A DNA stretch of 64,000 nucleotides, taken from the NCBI RefSeq assembly GCF_000968375.1, contig NZ_CP009933.1, positions 4,588,001 to 4,652,000 on the forward strand, given 5' to 3'. A program made the position numbers and the translations under genes. This DNA comes from Clostridium scatologenes. GTDB taxonomy: Bacteria > Bacillota > Clostridia > Clostridiales > Clostridiaceae. Of the stretch, positions 1-13,830 are shown one piece after another; the stretch's first letter is position 1, and each line of letters starts with the position of its first letter. Under the pieces are notes generated by a model, which saw nothing but the letters and a program-made list of their open reading frames with translations, had not been told where the DNA came from and made no database searches.

Positions 1-2467
<2,467 letters not shown>

Positions 2468-2477
2468 AATAAATAGA

Positions 2478-2493
2478 TTCACTATGCAATTTT
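2478..2493 (+). other. 3' strand of the 23S processing stem, upstream operon
   Basis: This is the counterpart of the 16-base strand at 8410-8425 and differs by one base (TATGC instead of TGTGC). In the complete operon that strand pairs perfectly with 5374-5389, before 23S. Here the partner lies outside the window. The stem should bring the 23S ends together for cleavage by an RNase III-class enzyme; in Firmicutes Mini-III does this final step. Confidence 0.65.
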
Positions 2494-2516
2494 GAGATGA
2501 TAGTTTAAAAAAAGTA

Positions 2517-2545
2517 TTGACACTTTTTAAAATATCATGTATAAT
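2517..2545 (+). promoter_or_regulatory. consensus sigma-A promoter between 23S and 5S
   Basis: TTGACA (2517-2522), a 17-base spacer and TATAAT (2540-2545), a full match to consensus. It starts about 50 bases after 23S and lies about 22 bases before 5S. The complete operon has no such sequence at this place. It should drive 5S, tRNA(CAT) and tRNA-Ala independently of the main rRNA promoters. Confidence 0.75.
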
Positions 2546-2567
2546 ATTAAACTGTAATGATCAGTAT

Positions 2568-2685
2568 ATCTGGTGATAATGACATAAAGGTAACACCCGT
2601 TCCCATTCCGAACACGATGGTTAAGCTTTATAGTGCCGATGGTACTGCAGGGGAAGCTCTGTGGAAGAGTAGGTCGTTGCCAGGT
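2568..2685 (+). rRNA. 5S ribosomal RNA (upstream operon)
   Basis: About 118 bases with the conserved core ACACCCGTTCCCATTCCGAAC. It matches the second 5S gene except for A at 2655 where the other has G at 8602. The sequence upstream of the gene is quite different in the two operons, so the 5' end is placed by homology and may be off by a few bases. Confidence 0.93.
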
Positions 2686-2688
2686 TAA

Positions 2689-2765
2689 GGATCTTTAGCT
2701 CAGTTGGTTAGAGCAACCGGCTCATAACCGGTAGGTCCGGGGTTCGAGTCCCTGAAGGTCCACCA
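2689..2765 (+). tRNA. tRNA with CAT anticodon, probably tRNA-Ile2 (may be called tRNA-Met)
   Basis: 77 bases with CCA encoded. The acceptor stem is GGATCTT/AAGGTCC, the anticodon loop CTCATAA, and the T-arm contains GGTTCGAGTCC. G1-C72 pairing rules out the initiator tRNA. From memory, the body resembles Bacillus tRNA-Ile2, whose C34 is converted to lysidine by TilS, more than elongator tRNA-Met, and the neighbour is tRNA-Ala, the usual partner of tRNA-Ile in rRNA operons. Identity as Ile2 is an inference; the CAT anticodon is certain. Confidence 0.9.
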
Positions 2766-2768
2766 TAT

Positions 2769-2844
2769 GGGGGTATAGCTCAGTTGGGAGAGCATCTGCC
2801 TTGCACGCAGAGGGTCAAGAGTTCGAGTCTCTTTATCTCCACCA
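2769..2844 (+). tRNA. tRNA-Ala (anticodon TGC)
   Basis: 76 bases including encoded CCA. The acceptor stem is GGGGGTA/TATCTCC with two G-T pairs, and the anticodon loop CTTGCAC gives TGC. It lies three bases after the CAT tRNA and is followed at once by a terminator, so it ends the upstream rRNA operon. Confidence 0.96.
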
Positions 2845-2845
2845 T

Positions 2846-2876
2846 AAAGAAGCAATATTTATTGTTTCTTTTTTTA
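2846..2876 (+). terminator. intrinsic terminator of the upstream rRNA operon
   Basis: The stem AGAAGCAATA/TATTGTTTCT, with one G-T pair, is followed by a run of T. It begins directly after tRNA-Ala. Confidence 0.8.
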
Positions 2877-3518
2877 TATTTTTTGATATAAATATATAAT
2901 TATTCACTGTTATTGATCAAGCTGAAAATATTAAAAGAGAAATACTTTAGAGCATATAGTATTCTAAATTTACAGATATATATTTAAATGACTTCAAGAT
3001 CTCTAAATGTGCATTTCATTGTTTATGCACTTTATCCCATCGTTATTATTGCTAATATCCACACCTTTTACGAGTTTTCAGGTAAAAAGCACTCCTTACA
3101 GGCAAATTTCTTTGATTTTAAAAATTACTTAATTTATAAGTCACTTAGGTTTCGTATATGTAAAAGTTTAGATTAATATAAAAATATTGCAAAGATTTGC
3201 TTTGTGATGTGCTTATTATATTATATTAAAGTTTTGTATATGTAATAGTTCAAAGGAAGATAAATCTAAAACTACAGTCCCAGGTGTGTCTATGTAGTTA
3301 AAAGTGAGTAAAACTTAAAAAAACATATAAAATACAAGGTAATTACAATTAACGAGTAATTTAGAGTATACTCAACAATAAATTTATGATACAATAACAC
3401 ATGTCGTTTGAGATAATAGCAATGCTTAAGAAAATTAAGTGTAAGTGAATAGCTTGAAGTTTAATTTTTTAAAAAATATTTTGTTTTTTATTTTAATGAA
3501 CAAGATATTGAAAAAGTA
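2877..3518. other. gene-free AT-rich region upstream of the rRNA promoters
   Basis: About 640 bases between the first rRNA operon's terminator and the next promoters. I see no convincing gene. The only longish open frame (2988-3176) lacks a ribosome binding site and looks random. A weak imperfect direct repeat of the type TTTNGTATATGTAANAGTT occurs near 3150 and 3233. Upstream A/T tracts before the promoters may act as UP elements. Confidence 0.6.
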
Positions 3519-3548
3519 TTGACAAAATCTTAAGCAATATGGTATTAT
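3519..3548 (+). promoter_or_regulatory. rRNA promoter P1
   Basis: TTGACA (3519-3524), an 18-base spacer and TATTAT (3543-3548), about 220 bases before 16S. It is the first of two promoters in tandem. The bases after it (GTGATGCAGCAAG) resemble those after P2 (GAGATGCGGCAAG), which suggests a promoter-leader duplication. Confidence 0.75.
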
Positions 3549-3601
3549 GTTAAAGCTGTGTGATGCAGCAAGCTTAACAGAAAAGAATTTAAAAAAAGTT
3601 C

Positions 3602-3630
3602 TTGACAAGGTTAAGCAAACATGATAAGAT
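3602..3630 (+). promoter_or_regulatory. rRNA promoter P2
   Basis: TTGACA (3602-3607), a 17-base spacer and TAAGAT (3625-3630), 138 bases before 16S. Both promoters carry TTGACA followed at a short distance by TTAAGCAA. The leader downstream contains ATCCTTGAAAATTAAACAG, similar to TTCTTTGAAAATTGCACAG before 23S, a likely antitermination (boxA-type) element. Confidence 0.8.
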
Positions 3631-3768
3631 ATAAAAGTCGCTGAGATGCGGCAAGATCCTTGAAAATTAAACAGAGTGAAAGTAAGATATAAATCTTATT
3701 TTAAATAAGCCAGTATTAGTTAAACTAACAAGTTTAACGTCAATAATTTGAGTACAGATTAAACTTTT

Positions 3769-8399
<4,631 letters not shown>

Positions 8400-8409
8400 A
8401 ATAAAGAAG

Positions 8410-8425
8410 TTCACTGTGCAATTTT
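8410..8425 (+). other. 3' strand of the 23S processing stem
   Basis: Perfect partner of 5374-5389 across the 23S gene. Compared with the upstream operon (2478-2493) it differs by one base. Confidence 0.75.
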
Positions 8426-8514
8426 GAGATAACAAAATCTCTAAAAATGAAACTCCACAGCACAGCTGAGGAGCAACCGACTATCACAAAATAGAATATT
8501 TTGGATATCTGGTC

Positions 8515-8632
8515 ATCTGGTGATAATGACATAAAGGTAACACCCGTTCCCATTCCGAACACGATGGTTAAGCTTTATAGTGCCGATGGTACTGCAGGGG
8601 AGGCTCTGTGGAAGAGTAGGTCGTTGCCAGGT
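8515..8632 (+). rRNA. 5S ribosomal RNA (complete operon)
   Basis: About 118 bases, same as the first 5S gene apart from G at 8602. The spacer from 23S (about 115 bases) differs completely from that in the upstream operon after the processing stem and has no promoter. The 5' end is approximate; ATCTGGT occurs twice here, so the exact first base is unclear. Confidence 0.93.
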
Positions 8633-8639
8633 AATGCGT

Positions 8640-8714
<75 letters not shown>

Positions 8715-8731
8715 ATTTTATATGAATGATC

Positions 8732-8762
8732 AAAGACTGTATATTATACAGTCTTTTTTTAT
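8732..8762 (+). terminator. intrinsic terminator of the complete rRNA operon
   Basis: The stem AAAGACTGTATA/TATACAGTCTTT is followed by a T run, 17 bases after tRNA-Asn. Confidence 0.9.
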
Positions 8763-8996
8763 TAGTTAAAATTTGTATTACTTATTTTAATGTCTAGAAA
8801 AATAATTGATTTTTAGTGGTAAAAGATTTCAAACATGTATTCTAAAAACAAGTTTTTAAATATATAGTATATAAAATGAAATATATGGGTATATATATAA
8901 TCGAATTATTTTGAAAATTTCATTAATTCAAAGAGGAATTTTCAATTTAAAATAGAATATATAAATTAAGCTTAAAAGTAAGAGGGGGAATTGCTT

Positions 8997-11087
8997 ATGA
9001 AAAATTATACAACCAAAAATTTAAGAAACGTAGGAATTGTTGGACACAGTGGTTCAGGAAAAACTACTTTGACAGAAGCAATACTTTACTACACAAAAGC
9101 TACAGATAGATTTGGAAAAATTGAAGAAGGAAACACTGTAAGTGATTATGATTCTGAAGAAAAGAAAAGAAAAATATCCATATCAACATCCATAGCCCCA
9201 TGTGAATGGGAAAATACTAAAATAAATTTAGTAGATATTCCAGGATACTTTGATTTTATTGGTGAAACATATGAAGGATTAAGAGCAGTTGATGTAGCTA
9301 TGATAGTTGTATCAGGTACATCAGGTATACAGGTAGGTACAGAAAAAGTTTGGGAATATGTAAGCAAAAATAAGTTACCAAGATCATTCTATATAAACAA
9401 ATTAGATAGGGAAAATTCTGATTTTGATAAAGTATTGTCTGGGTTAAAGGGAAAATTTGGTATGTCTATAGTTCCAGTTCAGTATCCTATAGGAACTGAA
9501 GAAAATTTTAGAGGAGTTATAAACATCATATCTAGAAAAGCTAGAATTTTTGACCCTAAAACTCATAATATGAAAGAATATGAAATACCAGAAGAACTTA
9601 TGGATAAGGTTGATGAGTGCAAAAACATGATAATTGAAGCTGTAGCTGAAACAGATGAAGCTTTATTAGATAAATATTTCAATGAAGGAACTTTAAGTGA
9701 TGAAGAAATTTATAATGGGCTTATTAATGGTTGTGCTAAGGGAGATATAGCTCCAGTAATGTGTGGATCAGCATTGAATATCATAGGAATTGAAACATTG
9801 CTTGAAGATGTAGTTGAATGTTTTCCATCACCTGAAAATTTAGAGCCGTTAGAGGCTACAAATTTGAATACTAATTCTAACGTAGAAGTTAAAATAGATG
9901 AAAAAGCACCATTGTCAGCTTTTATATTTAAAACTATAGCGGATCCTTTTGTTGGTAAATTATCATTATTTAGGGTAATAACAGGAAAAATTAAGTCAGA
10001 TTCTACTGTTTACAATGTAAGTAAAGGAAAAAATGAAAAAGTAGGAACTATGTATTTTTTAATGGGTAAGCAGCAAATTCCAACAAATGAAATAGTAGCA
10101 GGAGATATAGGTGCTGTTTCAAAATTACAGTTTACATCTACTGGAGATACTTTAAGTGTAGTAGAAAATCCTATAGTCTTTAATGGTATTAAGTTTCCAG
10201 AAGCAACAATGTCAATGGCTGTTTTACCTAAATCAAAAAATGATGAAGATAAAATATCTACTGGTTTAAATAAATTACTGGATGAAGATCCGACCTTTAA
10301 GCTTTCAAGAGATGTAGAAAATGCTGAAACTATAATTTCTGGATTAGGAGAAACTCATCTTGATGTAATAGCATGTAAGTTAAAGGTTAAATTTGGAGCA
10401 GAAGTAATACTTCAAAAACCAAAAATACCTTATAGAGAAACTATAAAGAAAATTGCTGATGTTCAAGGTAAACATAAAAAGCAGTCGGGTGGTCACGGCC
10501 AATATGGAGATGTAAAGATAAAATTTGAACCTAGAAATGATGGAGAAGATGATTTACTTTTTGTTGATAAGGTAGTTGGTGGTGTTGTACCAAGACAATA
10601 CATTCCAGCCGTAGAAAAAGGATTAAAAGAATGTATACAACATGGTGTGCTTGCAGGATATCCTGTAATAAGATTAAAAGCTACTTTGCATGATGGTTCC
10701 TATCATCCTGTAGATTCATCAGAAATGGCATTTAAGGTTGCATCATCTTTAGCATATAAAAAGGGTCTCATGGAAGCTCAACCTATACTATTAGAGCCCA
10801 TTATGCATGTAGAAATATTAGTTCCTGAATATTATATGGGAGATATAATAGGTGATATAAATAAAAAGAGGGGGAGAGTTTTAGGAATGGAGCCTGATGA
10901 AGATAAGCAGAGAATAATAGCAGAGGTTCCACAGGGTGAAATGTTCAAGTATGCTACAGATTTAAGGTCTATGACTCAGGCAAGAGGAAATTTCATTATG
11001 GAATTTGAACGATATGAAGAAGTCCCACCTACTGAGGTAGATAAAATAATAGAAGAAGCTAAAAAAATTAAAAGTAAAATTGAATAG
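8997..11087 (+). CDS. EF-G-like translational GTPase (second EF-G paralogue)
   Basis: 696 residues, EF-G layout: GTPase domain with P-loop GHSGSGKT (16-23), G3 motif DIPGY (80-84) and NKLD (134-137), then EF-G domains II to V ending near 690. It differs from the classical EF-G at 42696-44765: the usual DTPGH is DIPGY, and RGITI of switch I is RKISI. As I recall, the Tyr is typical of the bacterial EF-G-like subfamily that accompanies the true EF-G, so the role is probably accessory rather than standard translocation. A TTG occurs two codons earlier, but AGAGGGGG at 8981-8988 is well spaced only for the ATG. It stands alone, with a terminator on each side. Confidence 0.88.
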   Translation: MKNYTTKNLRNVGIVGHSGSGKTTLTEAILYYTKATDRFGKIEEGNTVSDYDSEEKKRKISISTSIAPCEWENTKINLVDIPGYFDFIGETYEGLRAVDVAMIVVSGTSGIQVGTEKVWEYVSKNKLPRSFYINKLDRENSDFDKVLSGLKGKFGMSIVPVQYPIGTEENFRGVINIISRKARIFDPKTHNMKEYEIPEELMDKVDECKNMIIEAVAETDEALLDKYFNEGTLSDEEIYNGLINGCAKGDIAPVMCGSALNIIGIETLLEDVVECFPSPENLEPLEATNLNTNSNVEVKIDEKAPLSAFIFKTIADPFVGKLSLFRVITGKIKSDSTVYNVSKGKNEKVGTMYFLMGKQQIPTNEIVAGDIGAVSKLQFTSTGDTLSVVENPIVFNGIKFPEATMSMAVLPKSKNDEDKISTGLNKLLDEDPTFKLSRDVENAETIISGLGETHLDVIACKLKVKFGAEVILQKPKIPYRETIKKIADVQGKHKKQSGGHGQYGDVKIKFEPRNDGEDDLLFVDKVVGGVVPRQYIPAVEKGLKECIQHGVLAGYPVIRLKATLHDGSYHPVDSSEMAFKVASSLAYKKGLMEAQPILLEPIMHVEILVPEYYMGDIIGDINKKRGRVLGMEPDEDKQRIIAEVPQGEMFKYATDLRSMTQARGNFIMEFERYEEVPPTEVDKIIEEAKKIKSKIE

Positions 11088-11097
11088 TAAATAATTT

Positions 11098-11128
11098 AAA
11101 ACCAATAGCGAAAGCTATTGGTTTTTTA
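11098..11128 (+). terminator. intrinsic terminator after the EF-G-like gene
   Basis: The stem AAACCAATAGC/GCTATTGGTTT with a short GAAA loop is followed by T residues. Confidence 0.88.
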
Positions 11129-11213
11129 TAATAATATATTGAATATTTTAATAGACTATAAGAGAAAATAATTATGTTAATATAAATAGAAAGTTAATTT
11201 AAGGAGAGGTTTT

Positions 11214-11447
11214 ATGGCACAATACCAAATGAACATAAATGGAAATATTCAATTGATGGATTATAGTAGTATATATGATTATATGGCTATAGTAGATAAA
11301 TGTGATAGTCTTACAATAAATTTCAATGAAGGTCAAATTAATGATATAGATATATTGTGTAATATTCTAGAGAATAATCACTTTATGGTTAATCGTGATA
11401 AATGTTATAATAAAGAAGGGTATCATATTAATGCCACAAAGTATTAA
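11214..11447 (+). CDS. small protein of unknown function
   Basis: 77 residues. AAGGAGAGG at 11201-11209 is ideally placed before the ATG, which supports a real gene. The protein is acidic to neutral, rich in Asn, Asp, Ile and Tyr, with no signal peptide, membrane segment or metal motif. I do not recognise the family. It lies between a terminator and the ctsR promoter region, so it may be a single-gene unit. I see no clear promoter, and only weak A/T-rich sequence before it. Confidence 0.7.
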   Translation: MAQYQMNINGNIQLMDYSSIYDYMAIVDKCDSLTINFNEGQINDIDILCNILENNHFMVNRDKCYNKEGYHINATKY

Positions 11448-11682
11448 GAATTAAGGTTGTCATAGTTAATGCACATGCAACAAGGAGCTATCAGCAAAAA
11501 TATTATATAGTACAAGCTGTAAATAGGTTTAAGTATAGTCCATTAGTATCTAGTAATATACGAAGAATAAGTTAGAAAATTAAAAAAATATTAATGTAAT
11601 TAAACTTTTTAGCATAAAATAGATAAATTTGGGCAGATATGAATATTGAATAGAAAAAGAAAAAATATTAATATTTAATTAA

Positions 11683-11699
11683 GGTCAAAGAAAGGCAAA
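11683..11699 (+). promoter_or_regulatory. CtsR operator
   Basis: GGTCAAA-GAA-AGGCAAA matches the CtsR heptad direct repeat (GGTCAAA, three-base spacer, second heptad) with one difference in the second half. It lies 17 bases before the ctsR start, just ahead of the ribosome binding site, so CtsR should repress its own operon. The 270-base gap before ctsR (11448-11716) holds no other feature that I can support. Confidence 0.85.
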
Positions 11700-11716
11700 G
11701 TCAGGGAGGCGTTATT

Positions 11717-12181
11717 TTGGCAAGATTGTCAGATATTATAGAAGTATTTATAAAGGATATGTTAGATAATAGCAAGGAGAGCCAGCTACAGATTGGAAGA
11801 AATGAATTAGCAAGTTATTTTAGTTGTGCACCCTCACAGATAAATTATGTATTAACAACTAGGTTTACAACTGATAAAGGTTATTATATTGAAAGTAAAA
11901 GAGGTGGTGGGGGGTGCATAATAATAAGGCGTGTGCAATTTGACGAAAACAAATCGCTTGCAGAAATTATAAATGAAAAATTGGGAAATAGCATAACATA
12001 TGATGCAGCTGTTCAAATAATTAATGGATTATTAGAATCTGAAATAATTACAGAAAGAGAAGGAAATATTTTAAAAGTAGTTATAAATGACAGAACACTG
12101 AATAGTTCAACGGATAAAAAGAATAAATTGAGATCAGATATATTGAAATCAGTTATTATGGTTATACTTAATGAAATTTAA
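11717..12181 (+). CDS. ctsR: transcriptional repressor of class III heat-shock genes
   Basis: 154 residues, normal for CtsR. An N-terminal winged helix-turn-helix (about 5-70) binds tandem heptad operators. The Gly-rich heat-sensing loop is visible as RGGGG (62-66), and Arg62 matches the Arg reported as phosphorylated by McsB in Bacillaceae. The C-terminal helical part mediates dimerisation. The start is TTG, chosen because GGGAGG at 11704-11709 is correctly spaced. It is the first gene of ctsR-mcsA-mcsB-clpC and is preceded by its own operator. At high temperature or under protein stress, repression is lifted and ClpC is produced. Confidence 0.96.
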   Translation: MARLSDIIEVFIKDMLDNSKESQLQIGRNELASYFSCAPSQINYVLTTRFTTDKGYYIESKRGGGGCIIIRRVQFDENKSLAEIINEKLGNSITYDAAVQIINGLLESEIITEREGNILKVVINDRTLNSSTDKKNKLRSDILKSVIMVILNEI

Positions 12182-12246
12182 GTAAATAGTTAAAGATAAA
12201 TTTATTTATTTTCCATTTGAATATTATTAAAAAAAGGAGTGATATT

Positions 12247-12774
12247 ATGTTGTGTGATATATGCAAGAAAAATGAGGCTACAGTTCATATAACAAAAATA
12301 ACTAATGGAATGCAACAAGAATTTAATATATGTGAAAAATGCGCAAAAGAAAAAGGAGAGTTTAATTTCCCAGGTCAATTAGATTTTTCTTCACCATTTA
12401 CTTTTCAAAACATTTTGACCGGAATAATGGATTATATAAGTAGTCCTAATGAATCTCAGTATAATTTTGATTGTTCTTGTAAAAATTGTGGTATCAGTTT
12501 TTCAGATTTTAAGAAAAGAGGATTAGTTGGTTGTAGCCACTGTTATAGTGATTTTACATCTGCACTAGTACCTGTTATAAAAAGAGTACAGGGAAACTTA
12601 GAGCATACAGGAAAAATTCCTAAAAGAGCTGGCAAAAATATTATTGGAAAGAAAAAGTTATTGAAATTAAAGGAAAGTTTAAAGGAAGCTATATCAACTG
12701 AAGAATATGAAAAGGCAGCACAAATTAGAGATAAGATAAAAGAATTGGAAAAGACACGAGAACAGGAGGGATAG
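12247..12774 (+). CDS. mcsA: McsA, zinc-binding activator of the arginine kinase McsB
   Basis: 175 residues. Four Cys pairs or clusters are seen: C3/C6 and C29/C32 at the N-terminus, then C76-C81 and C96/C99, consistent with two zinc-binding modules. The C-terminus (about 135-170) is a UVR-type helical hairpin, as in UvrB and ClpC. McsA stimulates McsB and helps recruit clients. An upstream in-frame TTG (12217) is possible, but AAAAAGGAG at 12231-12239 points to the ATG at 12247, which also makes the first CxxC begin at residue 3 as in the family. Confidence 0.92.
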   Translation: MLCDICKKNEATVHITKITNGMQQEFNICEKCAKEKGEFNFPGQLDFSSPFTFQNILTGIMDYISSPNESQYNFDCSCKNCGISFSDFKKRGLVGCSHCYSDFTSALVPVIKRVQGNLEHTGKIPKRAGKNIIGKKKLLKLKESLKEAISTEEYEKAAQIRDKIKELEKTREQEG

Positions 12775-12776
12775 CT

Positions 12777-13811
12777 GTGGAAAATTGGATTGAATGCTGT
12801 AAAAGTAATAATGATTTAGTATTAAGCAGTAGAATAAGGCTTGCAAGAAATATAAACAAACGACCATTTCCCCACATGCTTAAAGAGGATGAAGGAAGAG
12901 AAATTGTAAAATTAGTAGAAGATGCATTTTATTCATCTTCGTTTAGCTCGCAAAGTTATAAAACAAACTATTTATGGGAAAGAAGTACTATTTCCAATGA
13001 AGTTTCTTTAGAGAAACATCTAATAAGTAAAAATCTTATAGATAATAGTAATAAATCTGCATTTATATTGGATAAAGATGAAACTGTAAGCATTATGATA
13101 AATGAAGAAGATCATGTAAGAATTCAATGTATAACATCTTCTTTAAATTTAGAAGAAGCATATGATTTTGCTGATAAAATAGATAATCTTCTAGAAGAAA
13201 AGCTTGATTATGCTTTTGATGAAAAACTTGGATATTTAACTGCGTGTCCAACAAATATAGGAACAGGTATGAGAGCTTCTGTTATGATTCATCTTCCAAC
13301 TCTTTCTTTAAGTAATAAATTAAATAATATGTTAAGTGCAGTAACTCAACTTGGTATGACTATAAGGGGGTTATATGGAGAAGGATCAAAGGGTAAAAGT
13401 AATATATATCAAGTATCTAACCAAACTACACTAGGATTAAGTGAAGAGGAAATAATAAATAATTTAAAGGCTGTAATAATCCAAATTGTTAATGAAGAAA
13501 ATTTATGTAGAAATACCTTGATAAATAAGTATAGATATGAGATAGAAGATAGAATTTTTAGAGCATTAGGTGTACTAAAATCAGCAGTAATTTTAAATTC
13601 TAATGAATGTTTAAAACTTTTATCAGATGTAAGATTAGGTATTGAAATGGGAATAATTAAAGATGTAGATAAAATATCTTTAAATAATATTTTAGTAAAT
13701 ACGCAGACAGCTAGTATATATGAAATGTATAATGGTAAACTGTCAGATAAAGAGACAAATTTTAACAGGGCTAAAATTGTAAGAGAAATTTTAAAAAAGG
13801 AAACATTATAA
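12777..13811 (+). CDS. mcsB: protein arginine kinase McsB
   Basis: 344 residues, a phosphagen-kinase fold without the N-terminal creatine-kinase domain. Visible motifs are VLSSRIRLARN (15-25), the NEEDH loop (109-113) and CPTNIGTGMRAS (157-168) with the family's active-site Cys157. McsB phosphorylates arginines on misfolded proteins, tagging them for ClpC-ClpP, and inactivates CtsR. It starts with GTG two bases after the mcsA stop, behind AGGAGGG, so the genes are tightly coupled. Confidence 0.95.
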   Translation: MENWIECCKSNNDLVLSSRIRLARNINKRPFPHMLKEDEGREIVKLVEDAFYSSSFSSQSYKTNYLWERSTISNEVSLEKHLISKNLIDNSNKSAFILDKDETVSIMINEEDHVRIQCITSSLNLEEAYDFADKIDNLLEEKLDYAFDEKLGYLTACPTNIGTGMRASVMIHLPTLSLSNKLNNMLSAVTQLGMTIRGLYGEGSKGKSNIYQVSNQTTLGLSEEEIINNLKAVIIQIVNEENLCRNTLINKYRYEIEDRIFRALGVLKSAVILNSNECLKLLSDVRLGIEMGIIKDVDKISLNNILVNTQTASIYEMYNGKLSDKETNFNRAKIVREILKKETL

Positions 13812-13830
13812 AAAAGGATGGTGAGTATAA

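Noticed and set aside
2988..3176. 62-codon open frame in the spacer between rRNA operons
   Set aside because: No ribosome binding site, no recognisable motif, composition like the surrounding non-coding DNA.
3149..3255. Imperfect direct repeat TTTNGTATATGTAANAGTT in the rRNA spacer
   Set aside because: Only two copies, short and AT-rich; chance similarity is likely.
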